From Candidatus Binatia bacterium (GTDB taxonomy: Bacteria; Desulfobacterota; Binatia; UBA9968; JAJDTQ01), in NCBI GenBank assembly GCA_951813575.1, contig OX638375.1:4132752-4196751 (forward strand): DNA of 64,000 nt. The letters are read 5' to 3'. The translations under genes and the position numbers were made by a program. How positions within the stretch are numbered: the first letter of the stretch is position 1; each line of letters opens with the position of its first letter. Shown here piece after piece: positions 25,070 to 34,187 of the stretch. The notes below the pieces were generated by a model. The model saw nothing but the letters and a program-made list of their open reading frames with translations, was not told the DNA's origin and did not search any database.

Positions 25070-26257
25070 ATGAAAGTTCTCAGGCTTCTGGCCGCGTCTT
25101 TGCTGGTATTGGCGGTGACCGGGACCGCATGGGCGGAGACCGTCAAGGTGGGCATCATTCTTCCCTACTCGGGCCCCAACGCCCAACTGGGGCAGCAGGT
25201 GGACCGTGGCTTCGAGCTTTACCAGAAGCTGAACGCCAAGGGCACGGGGGGACACAAGATCGAGATCATCAAGCGTGACAGCACCGGCCCCAAGCCCGAC
25301 GTCGCCAAGCGGCTGGCCACCGAGCTGATAACCCGCGACAAGATCGATATTCTGGCCGGGGTGGTCTATTCCAACAACGCCTTCGCCATCTCGGACGTGA
25401 CCCGCAAGGCCAAGGTGCCGTTCCTCATCATGAACGCCGGGACCTCGGCCATCACGACCCGGTCTCCCTATACCGCCCGGGTATCCTTCACCATGTGGCA
25501 GGCGGCCTACCCGTTGGGCAAGCACGCCTACGACAAGATGAAGATCCGCACCGTGGCCGTGGCCTACGCCAACTACTCGCCGGGCAAGGACAGCAAGACC
25601 GCGTTCACCACGGCGTTTACCGCGGCGGGCGGCAAGGTCGTGGCGGACATACCGTTCCCGTTTCCGAAGATCCCGGACTTCACGCCGTTCCTGCAGTCCG
25701 TCAAGGATGCCAAGCCCGACGCGCTGTACGTGTTCATCCCGGCCGGGAAGTGGGCCACCGGCGTGATGAAGACCTACGACGATCTCGGCATGAGGGCGGC
25801 CGGCATCGAGCTCATCGGCCCGGGTGACATCACCCAGGACTCGGAGCTGCCCAACATGGGGCAGGTCCCCCTGGGCGTCATCACCATGCACCACTACTCC
25901 GCCGCCGCCGACAGGGCCGAGAACAAGGCCTTCGTGAAGGCCTGGAAGGAAGCCTACGGCGCCGACGCCATCCCGGATTTCTTCAGCGTCCAGGGATGGG
26001 ACGGCATGGCGGCCATCCACGAAGCGGTGCGGCGTCTCGACGGCAAGATCGACGCGGACAAGGCCCTGGCAGTGTGGAAGGGATGGAAGTTCGCCAGCCC
26101 GCGAGGTCCGATCATGATCGATCCCGAGACCCGGGACATCGTCCAGAACCAGTACCTGCGCAAGGTCGAGAAGCGGGGGGACGCGCTCGCCAACATCGAG
26201 ACCGCGACGCTCGAAATGGTGAAGGATCCCTGGAAGCAATTGCAGAAGAAGAAGTAG
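25070..26257 (+). CDS. Branched-chain amino acid-type ABC transporter binding protein
   Basis: This 395-residue protein has a Sec signal peptide (MKVLRLLAASLLVLAVTG.AWA, cleavage near 22) and a type I periplasmic binding fold of the LivJ family: VKVGIILPYSGPNAQLGQQ, then domain crossings near residues 150 and 290. LivJ relatives also carry aromatic acids, amides and urea, so the ligand is open. AGGAGG lies 7 nt before ATG 25070, which is preferred over ATG 25064. It heads a complete LIV-type operon. Confidence 0.93.
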   Translation: MKVLRLLAASLLVLAVTGTAWAETVKVGIILPYSGPNAQLGQQVDRGFELYQKLNAKGTGGHKIEIIKRDSTGPKPDVAKRLATELITRDKIDILAGVVYSNNAFAISDVTRKAKVPFLIMNAGTSAITTRSPYTARVSFTMWQAAYPLGKHAYDKMKIRTVAVAYANYSPGKDSKTAFTTAFTAAGGKVVADIPFPFPKIPDFTPFLQSVKDAKPDALYVFIPAGKWATGVMKTYDDLGMRAAGIELIGPGDITQDSELPNMGQVPLGVITMHHYSAAADRAENKAFVKAWKEAYGADAIPDFFSVQGWDGMAAIHEAVRRLDGKIDADKALAVWKGWKFASPRGPIMIDPETRDIVQNQYLRKVEKRGDALANIETATLEMVKDPWKQLQKKK

Positions 26258-26342
26258 CGGCGGCTTCGCACCGCATGGCGCTGCCCCGTGAAGACACGGG
26301 GCGGCGCGCCCAGACCATCGGCAGGCCCTCAACCCTTTCTTC

Positions 26343-27203
26343 GTGATCAACTCCTTCATCAGCATTGCGTTCGACGGCCTCGCGTTCGCAATGATCCTGT
26401 TCATCATTTCCGTGGGGCTCTCCGTGACCATGGGCCTCATGGGCTTCGTGAACCTGGCCCATGGCATGTTCGCCATGCTGGGCGGGTACATCGCGGTGTC
26501 CCTCATTCGGGAGTGGGGGGCGCCGTTCCTCCTGGGCGCGCCGCTGGCCTGCGTTGCCGTGGCGCTCATCAGCATCGTGCTGGAACGGACCCTGTACCGC
26601 CGCCTCTACGGCGCCGACGAGTTGCAGCAGGTCCTCCTGACCATCGGCCTGGTGTTCATGGGCATCGCCGTGTGCACCTTCATATGGGGGCCGCTGAACG
26701 TGCAGCTCGATGTCCCCCCCTATCTCAAGGGTCAGGTGGACCTGGGATTCCGGCGCTTTCCCACCTACCGCACGTTCATCATGCTGATCAGCTTCGCCGT
26801 CGTCATCGGCCTCTGGTACGGGTTCGAGCGTACGCTGCTGGGGGCCAAGGTGCGTGCCGCGGTGGACAACCAGCGCATGGCCGAGACCGTCGGCATCAAC
26901 ATCCGCCGGCTGTTCACGCTGACCTTTGCCCTCGGGAGCGCGCTGGCGGCGTTGGGGGGCGCGCTGGGCACCGAGATCCTCGGGCTGACCCCCACCTATG
27001 CACTCGAATACCTCGTCTATTTCCTCATCGTGGTGGCCGTGGGCGGGCTGGGGAGTCTGCGGGGTGCGTTCCTGGCGGCCCTGATCCTTGGGGTCGTGGA
27101 CACGGCGGGAAAGTACTACCTGCCCGCCTTCGGCGCCTTCTTCATCTTCGCGGTGACCATCGTGCTGCTCCTGTGGCGGCCGCAAGGCTTCTACGCCCGA
27201 TAG
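26343..27203 (+). CDS. livH: LIV-type ABC transporter permease 1
   Basis: A 286-residue membrane protein of the LivH family, with the typical GLSVTMGLMGFVNLAHGMFAMLGGY segment split across residues 24-48 and about eight helices. It starts with GTG 26343; the first residues INSFISIAFDGL lead directly into helix 1. It forms the channel together with the next gene product. No strong Shine-Dalgarno site is visible, so translation may depend on the preceding gene. Confidence 0.93.
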   Translation: MINSFISIAFDGLAFAMILFIISVGLSVTMGLMGFVNLAHGMFAMLGGYIAVSLIREWGAPFLLGAPLACVAVALISIVLERTLYRRLYGADELQQVLLTIGLVFMGIAVCTFIWGPLNVQLDVPPYLKGQVDLGFRRFPTYRTFIMLISFAVVIGLWYGFERTLLGAKVRAAVDNQRMAETVGINIRRLFTLTFALGSALAALGGALGTEILGLTPTYALEYLVYFLIVVAVGGLGSLRGAFLAALILGVVDTAGKYYLPAFGAFFIFAVTIVLLLWRPQGFYAR

Positions 27204-27242
27204 GGAATTCGCACGACGCCCGCGCAGGACGAACGCGTTCAC

Positions 27243-28226
27243 ATGGAACAACCGGCGTACCGCAACCCGCTCCGGACCGGGGCCGTCCGGCCAACCGAAC
27301 TGCTGCCCTGGCTGGCCGCGGCGCTGGGGTTCTTCCTGTTCCCGGACTACCTGCAACTGGGGTCCCAGATCCTCATCATGGTGCTGTTCGCCATGTCCCT
27401 GGATCTGATCCTGGGCTATGCGGGAATCGTGTCTCTGGGACACGCGGCGTTGTTCGGCACCGGAGCGTACACGGCCGGCATCCTGTCTGCGCACCTGGGC
27501 TGGAGCGAGCCCTTGAGCGGATTGGTGATCGCGGGCCTGGTGGCCGGTGTCGTGGGCTTCGTGTGCGGCGCCGTCATCCTGTACACGCGCGGACTCACCC
27601 TGTTGATGCTCACTCTGGCCGTCACCATCCTGCTGCAGGAACTGGCCAACGAGCAGGAGCACTGGACCGGGGGCGACGACGGCCTGCAGGGCGTGGTGAT
27701 GGAGCCGCTGCTGGGGCTCTTCGAGTTCGATCTCTACGGACAGACCGCGTATCTCTACGCGCTGGCGGTGCTGTTCGTGGTGTTCGTCGCCGCACGCACC
27801 ATCGTGGGCTCGTCCTTCGGGCAGTCGCTACGGGGCATCCGGGAGAACGAGCGCCGCATGCATGCCATCGGCTGCCCGGTGTACCGGCAGATGCTGCGGG
27901 CCTACACCATCGCCGCGGTCATGGCCGGCATCGCCGGGGCGCTGCTGGCCCAGACCACCGAGTTCGTGGCGCTGGACGTGCTCAGCTTCGAACGCTCCGG
28001 CGACGTCATGATCATGCTGATCCTGGGCGGCACCGGCCGTCTCTACGGCGCGTTCATCGGCGCGCCGGTGTACATGATCCTGCAGGACCAGCTCGCCAGG
28101 CTCAGCCCGGAGTACTGGCTGTTCGGCATCGGCGCGCTGCTGGTGGCCACCATCCTTTACGCCCCGGAGGGCATGCTGGGACTGGCGGAGCGCTACGGCG
28201 TCCGCGCCCGGCGGGAGGCGCCATGA
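27243..28226 (+). CDS. livM: LIV-type ABC transporter permease 2
   Basis: A 327-residue LivM-family permease. Characteristic segments are MSLDLILGYAGIVSLGHAALFG near residue 50 and the cytoplasmic coupling loop ALRGIRENERRMHAIG-like stretch near 200. Its stop codon overlaps the start of the ATPase gene by 4 nt (ATGA), a sign of translational coupling. Membrane partner of the preceding permease. Confidence 0.93.
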   Translation: MEQPAYRNPLRTGAVRPTELLPWLAAALGFFLFPDYLQLGSQILIMVLFAMSLDLILGYAGIVSLGHAALFGTGAYTAGILSAHLGWSEPLSGLVIAGLVAGVVGFVCGAVILYTRGLTLLMLTLAVTILLQELANEQEHWTGGDDGLQGVVMEPLLGLFEFDLYGQTAYLYALAVLFVVFVAARTIVGSSFGQSLRGIRENERRMHAIGCPVYRQMLRAYTIAAVMAGIAGALLAQTTEFVALDVLSFERSGDVMIMLILGGTGRLYGAFIGAPVYMILQDQLARLSPEYWLFGIGALLVATILYAPEGMLGLAERYGVRARREAP

Positions 28227-28993
28227 GCGAGCCCCTGCTGGAGGTCCGGAACCTGTGCAAGAGCTTCGGCGCCTTGGTGGTGGCGGACGAGGTTTCCCTG
28301 GCGTTGCGGCCGGGCGCGCGGCACGCTCTCATCGGCCCCAACGGCGCGGGAAAGACAACCCTGGTGAACCTCATCACCGGCACGGTCGAACCCTCCGGTG
28401 GTGTCATCCTGCTGGGCGGCCACGACGTCACCCGCTGGTCCCAGGCGCGCCGCGTCAAGCACGGGCTGGCGCGGACCTTCCAGATCAACACGCTGTTCCG
28501 TGGCCTGAGCGTGCTGGAGAACGTCTGTATGGCCATCAGCGAGCGGCGAGCCGTTGCGGCCAAGCTGTGGCAGCGCGCCGACGCCCGTGCCGACGTTATC
28601 GCCGAGGGGATGGAGTTGCTCGAGTCCGTAAAGCTCGACGGCGACGCCCGGCGGCTGGTGCGGGAGCTTCCCTACGGCCGGCAGCGGCTGGTGGAGCTGG
28701 CCATCGCGCTGGGCCTGCGCCCCACCGTGCTGCTGCTGGACGAGCCCGCCGCGGGGGTGCCGTCGGCGGAGAGCCACGTGCTGCTGGAGGCGGTGGAGGC
28801 TTTGCCGGAGTCCATGGCGGTGCTGATGATCGAGCACGACATGGACATCGTCTTCCGTTTCGCCCAGAGGGTGACGGTGCTCGTGCAGGGCGCGATCCTC
28901 ACCGAGGGCGCCCCCGCCGAGGTGGGAGGAGACCCCAGGGTGCAGGAGGTCTATCTGGGCGAGAACGCCGAGCTGCACGGAGGACGGCGTTGA
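28223..28993 (+). CDS. livG: LIV-type ABC transporter ATPase 1
   Basis: A 256-residue ABC ATPase with Walker A GPNGAGKTT near residue 36, Walker B VLLLDEPAAG near 171 and the H-loop IEHDM. The signature is LPYGRQR; LivG proteins usually have LSYGQQR, so one position is changed. The N-terminal insert between Walker A and signature typical of LivG (VKHGLARTFQ.NTLFRGLSVLENV) is present. ATGA overlap with the permease upstream and TTGA overlap with the ATPase downstream mark a tight operon. Confidence 0.93.
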   Translation: MSEPLLEVRNLCKSFGALVVADEVSLALRPGARHALIGPNGAGKTTLVNLITGTVEPSGGVILLGGHDVTRWSQARRVKHGLARTFQINTLFRGLSVLENVCMAISERRAVAAKLWQRADARADVIAEGMELLESVKLDGDARRLVRELPYGRQRLVELAIALGLRPTVLLLDEPAAGVPSAESHVLLEAVEALPESMAVLMIEHDMDIVFRFAQRVTVLVQGAILTEGAPAEVGGDPRVQEVYLGENAELHGGRR

Positions 28994-29709
28994 GCGCGCC
29001 CGCCGACAAGGTCCTGGATCTGGCCGCGGTCAATGCCGGCTACGGCAGGACCGTGGTGCTGGAGGACATCGACCTGGCCCTCGACCGGGGCGAGCGGCTG
29101 AGCATCATCGGCCGCAACGGGGTGGGGAAGACCACGTTGCTGGGGACCGTCATGGGCTACACCACGCTCCACTCGGGACGCATCGAGCTGGCGGGCCGCG
29201 ACATATCCAATGCCAGGACCTACGACCGGGCGCGCGCGGGCCTCGGACACGTTCCCCAGGAACGCGAGGTGTTCCCGTCGTTGACCCTGCAGGAGAACCT
29301 GGCCGTGGCGCGCCGGGCCGGCGGCTGGACCTTCGACCGGGTCTTCGAGTTGTTTCCGCAACTGGCGGCGCGCAGGAGCCACAAGGGGAACCAGCTCTCC
29401 GGCGGCGAACAGCAGATGCTGGCCATCGCCCGGGCGCTGGTGGGGAACCCCACGGTGCTGCTCATGGACGAGCCCACCGAGGGACTGGCGCCGGTCATCA
29501 TCGAGCAACTGGTGGATGCCATGCACACCCTGCGCGCCCAGGAAGGGTTGGCTATCATCCTGGTGGAGCAGCACACCGGCATCGCCCTGGAATTCTCCGA
29601 GCGCACGTTGGTGATGAACCGCGGCCGCATCGTCTACGACGGCCCCAGCACGGACCTGGCGGCCGACGAGCCGCTGCTGAATTCGCTGGTGGGGGTGGTG
29701 GGGGAGTGA
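28990..29709 (+). CDS. livF: LIV-type ABC transporter ATPase 2
   Basis: A 239-residue ABC ATPase of the LivF type: Walker A GRNGVGKTT, signature LSGGEQQ, Walker B VLLMDEPTEGLAP. The start is TTG at 28990 inside the stop of the previous gene, with GGAGG 6 nt upstream; no ATG or GTG would keep the first strand. It is the last gene of the uptake operon; the following 270 bp are repeats. Confidence 0.93.
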   Translation: MSAPADKVLDLAAVNAGYGRTVVLEDIDLALDRGERLSIIGRNGVGKTTLLGTVMGYTTLHSGRIELAGRDISNARTYDRARAGLGHVPQEREVFPSLTLQENLAVARRAGGWTFDRVFELFPQLAARRSHKGNQLSGGEQQMLAIARALVGNPTVLLMDEPTEGLAPVIIEQLVDAMHTLRAQEGLAIILVEQHTGIALEFSERTLVMNRGRIVYDGPSTDLAADEPLLNSLVGVVGE

Positions 29710-29772
29710 CCCCGGCCGGGCGGCGCGGCAATGGGTGTGGGGAAGACGATGTTTCCCGGCCTCCCGCCGCCC

Positions 29773-29870
29773 CTGGATTCCGGGTCAAGCCCGGAATGAC
29801 GGGAGGTGGCCCACTACACGTCACCCCGGACCCCGGGTCAAGCCCGGGGCAGGCTTGATCCGGGGTCCAG
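29773..29870. repeat. Two palindromic arms, one compound
   Basis: A right-hand arm (CTGG..CCGGGTCAAGCCCGG..TGAC, 29773-29800) is followed at 29820-29870 by a compound arm with two nested CCCGGG..CCCGGG-like palindromes. It lies between the LIV operon and the aldo/keto reductase gene; the remaining 110 bp up to 29980 show no feature except the gene's ribosome site. Confidence 0.75.
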
Positions 29871-29980
29871 GAGAGGTGTGGGGCGGGGTCCGTTCCGTTG
29901 GACATTTCATCTTTTTTCTTGTGTACTGAACGGAAGCATGGTTGCACATAAATCCGCCCATCCGGGACCGAGGAGACGCC

Positions 29981-31225
29981 ATGAAACAGTCCGACGACGG
30001 TAAGAAGCTGGGCCGGCGGGAACTCTTGCGGCGGGGCGCCATGGCGGGGGTCGCCGCGGGTCTGCTGCCCCTTGCGGGGGCCGGCGGCAAGGCGGCGCGG
30101 GCGGAAACCCGGGCCGAAGTGAAGCGCTACGTCACCCTGGGCCGAACCGGACTCAAGATGTCCGACATCTCTTTCGGGTCCAGCCGGCTCGACGCCGGCG
30201 AGGAAAACCTGGTGCTGGATGCCCTGGACCGGGGCATCAACTACTTCGACACGGCCGAGAGCTACCGGGGCGGCGACTCCGAGATCACCATCGGCAATGC
30301 GCTCCGGGGCAAGCGTGACAAGGTCTTCATCGCCTCCAAGACCCACACCAGCGCCAGCGAGGACCGGGAGTCGATGATGCGCTCCCTCGAGGCCAGCCTG
30401 AGGCGCTTGCAGACGGACTACGTGGACGTCTACTTCACCCACGCGGTCAACAGCGTGGGCCGGCTCGAGAACCCCGAATGGCACGAATTCGTCGCCCAGG
30501 CCAAACGGCAGGGGAAGATCCGCTTCTCGGGCATGTCCGGCCACGCCGGGCGGCTCATCCAGTGCCTGGACTATGCGCTGGACCGCGACATGATGGACGT
30601 GATCCTGGTGGCCTACAACTTCGGCCAGGACCCGAAGTTCTACGAACGTTTCACCCAGGGTTTCGATTTCATCGCGCGTCAACCGGACCTCCCGCGGGTG
30701 CTGGAAAAGGCGAAGACGAAGAACGTGGGCGTCATCGCCATGAAGACCCTCATGGGGGCGCGTCTCAACGACATGCGGCCGTTCGAGAAGGACGGCGCCA
30801 CCTATGCCCAGGCGGCGTTCCGCTGGGTCCTGTCCAACCCCCAGGTGCACGCGCTGATCATATCCATGACCGATACGGGAACGACCCGGGAATACCTGGG
30901 CGCCTCCGGCTGGACCACCGCGGCCCGCGGCGACTTCGAGCTGCTCAAGGGCTACGCGCGCATGAACGGGGCCTCCTACTGCCGCCACGCCTGCAACGAC
31001 TGCGAGAACGCCTGCCCCTACGGCGTTCCCATCGCCGACGTGCTGAGGACGCGCATGTACGCCCGGGACTACCAGGACGAGAAGCTGGCGCGCAGCGAGT
31101 ACGCCCTTCTGGGCGACGGCGCCGCCGCGTGCCTCACCTGCCCGACCCAGGACTGCGCGGGCTCGTGCACCCATGGGCTGCCGGTGGAGAAGTTGCTGGC
31201 GCCGACGCACCGGATGCTCAGTTGA
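29981..31225 (+). CDS. Tat-exported aldo/keto reductase with C-terminal iron-sulfur cysteines
   Basis: A 414-residue protein. The N-terminus has a twin-arginine signal (GRRELLRRGAMAGVAAGLLP), so the folded enzyme should be exported. The body is an aldo/keto reductase barrel: RTGLKMSDISFGSSRL, FDTAESY with the catalytic Asp/Tyr, and ASKTHTS. After residue 325 come two Cys clusters, C-x3-C-x2-C-x3-CP and C-x2-C-x4-C-x3-C, resembling 4Fe-4S ferredoxin sites found in a subset of the family. The aldo/keto catalytic His is apparently FTHAVN. GAGGAGA precedes the ATG. Substrate unknown. Confidence 0.88.
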   Translation: MKQSDDGKKLGRRELLRRGAMAGVAAGLLPLAGAGGKAARAETRAEVKRYVTLGRTGLKMSDISFGSSRLDAGEENLVLDALDRGINYFDTAESYRGGDSEITIGNALRGKRDKVFIASKTHTSASEDRESMMRSLEASLRRLQTDYVDVYFTHAVNSVGRLENPEWHEFVAQAKRQGKIRFSGMSGHAGRLIQCLDYALDRDMMDVILVAYNFGQDPKFYERFTQGFDFIARQPDLPRVLEKAKTKNVGVIAMKTLMGARLNDMRPFEKDGATYAQAAFRWVLSNPQVHALIISMTDTGTTREYLGASGWTTAARGDFELLKGYARMNGASYCRHACNDCENACPYGVPIADVLRTRMYARDYQDEKLARSEYALLGDGAAACLTCPTQDCAGSCTHGLPVEKLLAPTHRMLS

Positions 31226-31274
31226 AGCGGCGGGTCGGCGGGACAGGGGAAGTGCGTCCCCGTCCTCCCCACCC

Positions 31275-31532
31275 CTGGCTCCCGGGTCAAGCCCGGGATG
31301 ACGAATCCCAAGCCCGGGATGACGAATCCCGAGCCCGGGATGACGAATTCGTCGTCACCAACCTACGCCCGTTAGCTCGTCAATCCGGGCGGTCTCACCG
31401 TCACCCCGGACCACCTCACCGTCAATCCGGGCCACCTCACCGTCACGCCGGGCCGCCTCACCGTCACCCCGAGCCACCTCTCCATCACGCCGGGCCACCT
31501 CACCGTCACCCCGGGCTTGACCCGGGGTCCAG
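31275..31532. repeat. Two palindromic arms joined by 21-bp tandem arrays
   Basis: A right-type arm at 31275-31302 is followed by degenerate 21-bp units of the GAATCCC(A/G)AGCCCGGGATGAC kind. A left-type arm at 31505-31532 is preceded by six 21-bp units of the CACCTCACCGTCACCCCGGGC kind (31391-31516) whose last copy runs directly into the arm. The arm sequence itself is thus the end of the array. Nothing else is seen in the 361-bp gap. Confidence 0.8.
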
Positions 31533-31586
31533 GAAGCGTACCGCCGCGGACACAGGCCGAAACGGCTCGTTGACATCCGGAGTCCC

Positions 31587-32501
31587 ATGATCGCCACCGT
31601 AGTCACCGGAGCCAACGGCATGTTGGGGAAGGCGTTGATCCGCCGTTTGGCGGAGACCGTACCGCCTGCCGCCGAGGGCGTGCGCGCCCTGGTCAGAGGC
31701 CCGGCGCAGGCCGGGGTCCTCGACGGTTTTCCGGTCAAAATCCTGCAGGTCGACTACGGCGACGCCGGCTCTCTGGCGGATGCGCTGAAGGGCGCCGCCA
31801 CCGTCGTACATCTGGCGGGCGCTCTGCAACCCCGGCGTGGCGAGCAGCTTGATGACGCCAACGTAGCCACCACCCGGGCGGTGGTCGCCGCCGCCAGGAC
31901 AGCCGGCGTCCGGCGGTTCGTCTATCTGAGCGCACCCGGCGCGGAGTTGGTTTCATCCAACCGGTACCTCCGTTCCAAGGCCCTGGCCGAATCGTCCATA
32001 CGCCGGGCCGGGTTCGAGGCGGTGGTGTTCCGCGTTCCCATGGTGTTGGGGCCGGACACGCCTTCCATGCAGACCCTCTCTCGTTTGGCCGGGAAGAGGG
32101 TGGTTCCGCTTGTGCGGGGTGGGGGGGTACGCATTCAACCGGTAGGTTTGGCGGATGTGATCGGCGCCATCCAATGGGCGATGGCGGTGGACAGCCCGCC
32201 GGTCCGTGTGCTGGACCTGGTGGGTCCCGACACCCTGACCTACGTGGAGCTGCTGCGCCGGGCCGCCGCGCGCATCGGGCGCCGGCCGTTGATCGTCGCC
32301 GTGCCCGGGTGGTTGGCGGAGGGAACCGCGGTCATCGCGGGGCGGCTGGGCCGGGGGTGGAACTGGACGCTTTTCGATACGCTGTTCAACGAACACCTGG
32401 GAGACGCGACGGAAACACGGCAACTCCTGCCGTTCCCGTTGACGCCGGTGGACGAACTGTTGGACGGGCTGCCGCCCGATGACCCAGGACGAGACAAGTG
32501 A
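31587..32501 (+). CDS. NAD(P)-dependent epimerase/dehydratase-like protein
   Basis: A 304-residue extended SDR with Rossmann motif TGANGMLGKAL near residue 7, VHLAGALQ near 75 and a Tyr/Lys-free variant active site (RRFVYLSAPGAELVSSNRYLRSKALAE). Because the YxxxK motif is altered to a YLRSK context it may be an atypical reductase or NmrA-like sensor. Its stop overlaps the next start by 4 nt (GTGA), linking it to a membrane flippase-like protein; a role in glycolipid or isoprenoid-lipid processing is a guess. Confidence 0.8.
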   Translation: MIATVVTGANGMLGKALIRRLAETVPPAAEGVRALVRGPAQAGVLDGFPVKILQVDYGDAGSLADALKGAATVVHLAGALQPRRGEQLDDANVATTRAVVAAARTAGVRRFVYLSAPGAELVSSNRYLRSKALAESSIRRAGFEAVVFRVPMVLGPDTPSMQTLSRLAGKRVVPLVRGGGVRIQPVGLADVIGAIQWAMAVDSPPVRVLDLVGPDTLTYVELLRRAAARIGRRPLIVAVPGWLAEGTAVIAGRLGRGWNWTLFDTLFNEHLGDATETRQLLPFPLTPVDELLDGLPPDDPGRDK

Positions 32502-33466
32502 ACGACTCCGCCACGCGTGAAGCAACCGTTCCCCCGAAGGAGCCAAGCCGCTGGGCGCGGCTCATTCCGTTGGCGCTGACCGTCGTCATCTTCGGGATCA
32601 TCTTCTGGCGCATTCCGTTCCAGGCCTTCTGGGAGGCCGTCTCCGGCGCCCGGCTGCTGCCGTTCTTCGCCCTCATGGGCTCCTTCTCGCTGTGTTTCTT
32701 CCTGGCGGACTCCGCGGTGCTCACTGCCTTGATCCGCTGGTTCCACGGGCCCATCCGCTACCGGGAGCTCCTGCCGGTGCGGGCATCCACCTATGTGGTT
32801 GCCATCATTAACACGCAGCTTGCCCAGGCCGCGCTGGCGCTTTACCTGAACCGCCGCTTCCGCACGCCCCTGGGGGAAATCACCAGCACCGTCGTGCTGC
32901 TCATCCTGCTGGAGGCCACCAACCTGATCTTCTTCGCCACCCTGGGCTCGGCGGCCTTTCCCGGCGGCGCCCCGGCGGTCTTCTTCGTGTTGCCGGCGGC
33001 GCTGGCCCTGCTGTGGATCATCGTTCTCGGCATCGCCCGCGGCAGGCTCGGCCCACTGGGGCGGCGGGCGGGCGGCAACGTGCTCCTGTCGACGTTCCGG
33101 AAGGTCCGGCTGCGCCAGGGCCTGGCGATCCTGGTCCTCAAGGGCTCGGTGTTCTTCCTCTCGCTCCTGGTCCACGCCAGGGCGCTGACGTTCTTCGGCA
33201 TCGAGATCCCGGTGCTGCCGCTGCTGGCGTTCCTGCCCATCGTCTACCTGGTGGCCGCGCTGCCTGTGACCGTGGCCCACCTCGGCACCTCCCAGGCCGC
33301 CTGGATCTTCTTTTTCGGCGGCTATGCCGCCGAGGCCGACCTGCTCGCCTACAGCCTCGCCGCCCACCTGACCTTCATGCTGGCCAACGGCTCGTTTGGG
33401 TTGATCTTCCTGCCGCGGGTCTACGCGGACCTGTTCTCCCGAAGAACGGAGAGAGCTGACCATTGA
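32498..33466 (+). CDS. Lysylphosphatidylglycerol synthetase-type (UPF0104) flippase-like membrane protein
   Basis: A 322-residue polytopic protein of the UPF0104/LPG-synthase transmembrane family with about eight helices. Family marks are the AQAALALYLNRRFRTPLGE-like stretch near residue 108 and the late PVTVAHLGTSQAAWIFFF segment near 255. It starts with GTG 32498 inside the stop of the epimerase-like gene. Members move lipid-linked amino acids or sugars across the membrane; there is no catalytic aminoacyl-transferase domain here. Confidence 0.82.
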   Translation: MNDSATREATVPPKEPSRWARLIPLALTVVIFGIIFWRIPFQAFWEAVSGARLLPFFALMGSFSLCFFLADSAVLTALIRWFHGPIRYRELLPVRASTYVVAIINTQLAQAALALYLNRRFRTPLGEITSTVVLLILLEATNLIFFATLGSAAFPGGAPAVFFVLPAALALLWIIVLGIARGRLGPLGRRAGGNVLLSTFRKVRLRQGLAILVLKGSVFFLSLLVHARALTFFGIEIPVLPLLAFLPIVYLVAALPVTVAHLGTSQAAWIFFFGGYAAEADLLAYSLAAHLTFMLANGSFGLIFLPRVYADLFSRRTERADH

Positions 33467-33505
33467 ACTCCAGGACGGGGCGTGTTAACTGGTCAGAATG
33501 GTCAG
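33456..33505 (+). promoter_or_regulatory. Likely toxin-antitoxin operator (TGGTCAG repeats)
   Basis: CTGACCA at 33456-33462 is the complement of two direct copies of TGGTCAG at 33490-33496 and 33499-33505, just upstream of the antitoxin ATG at 33516. Phd-type antitoxins autoregulate through such short repeated sites. The first copy overlaps the end of the preceding gene. Confidence 0.4.
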
Positions 33506-33515
33506 GCAGCAATCC

Positions 33516-33767
33516 ATGAAACATAGCTGGCAGGTACAGGAAGCCAAGGCGCGTTTCAGCGAGTTGGTGCGCGATGCCGCGGAATCGGGTCCGCAAACCA
33601 TCACGGTACGGGGACGCAGGGCGGCGGTGGTGCTGTCCGCGGACGACTATGATCGTCTGAAGCGTCCGCAGCCCTCCATGGCCGAGTTCCTGCGGGCGTC
33701 TTCCCGGGTGGGCGTCGATCTGGACATCGAGCGGGACAGGTCATTGCCGCGCGATATCGACCTGTGA
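33516..33767 (+). CDS. Phd/YefM family antitoxin
   Basis: An 83-residue antitoxin. The N-terminal DNA-binding fold is clear: WQVQEAKARFSELVRDA followed by ITVRGRRAAVVLSADDYDRL. The C-terminal 30 residues (SRVGVDLDIERDRSLPRDIDL in part) would neutralise the toxin. ATG 33516 begins at the family consensus; an in-frame start at 33498 is possible. It overlaps the toxin gene by 4 nt. Confidence 0.9.
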   Translation: MKHSWQVQEAKARFSELVRDAAESGPQTITVRGRRAAVVLSADDYDRLKRPQPSMAEFLRASSRVGVDLDIERDRSLPRDIDL

Positions 33768-34174
33768 GCTTTCTGATCGACACCTGCGCGCTGTCGGAAC
33801 TGCTCAAGCCGAAACCCTCGGTCCGAGTTTCCCAATGGTTTCTGGACACACCGCAGACCTCCATGTTCGTGAGCGTCCTGACCCTGGGGGAGATCCGGAA
33901 GGGGACGATGTTGCTCGGCGAAGGTCGTCGACGGGCACGGCTCAACGTTTGGCTGGAAACGGAATTGACGGCGTGGCTCGGAGACCGCGTTCTGCCGGTC
34001 GACGCGGAAGTGGCCGATACGTGGGGCCGCCTCATGGCCCGTCCGGAAAGGATACCCGTGGTGGACGGTCTGATCGCCGCCACGGCATTGCGGCATGGCC
34101 TTGTCGTCGTTACCCGCAACGAGTCCGACTTCGCCTCCACCGGCGTGGAGTTGCTGAACCCGTGGACGTGGTGA
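33764..34174 (+). CDS. PIN domain ribonuclease toxin (VapC/FitB type)
   Basis: A 136-residue PIN-domain endoribonuclease. Acidic residues expected at the active site are seen in LIDTCALSELLKPKP (Asp6), LGEIRKG (Glu44), VDGLIAATA (Asp) and TRNESDF (Asp). The start is GTG 33764 within the antitoxin stop (GTGA). Together with the Phd-type antitoxin it forms a type II toxin-antitoxin module in a mixed Phd-VapC/FitB arrangement. Confidence 0.92.
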   Translation: MSFLIDTCALSELLKPKPSVRVSQWFLDTPQTSMFVSVLTLGEIRKGTMLLGEGRRRARLNVWLETELTAWLGDRVLPVDAEVADTWGRLMARPERIPVVDGLIAATALRHGLVVVTRNESDFASTGVELLNPWTW

Positions 34175-34187
34175 GGCTCGCAGAGGC

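Noticed and set aside
26288..28222. Long N-terminal extension of the LivG ATPase on the plus strand
   Set aside because: It overlaps both permease genes in another frame and is arginine/glycine-rich shadow sequence; the ATPase starts at 28223 with an ATGA overlap.
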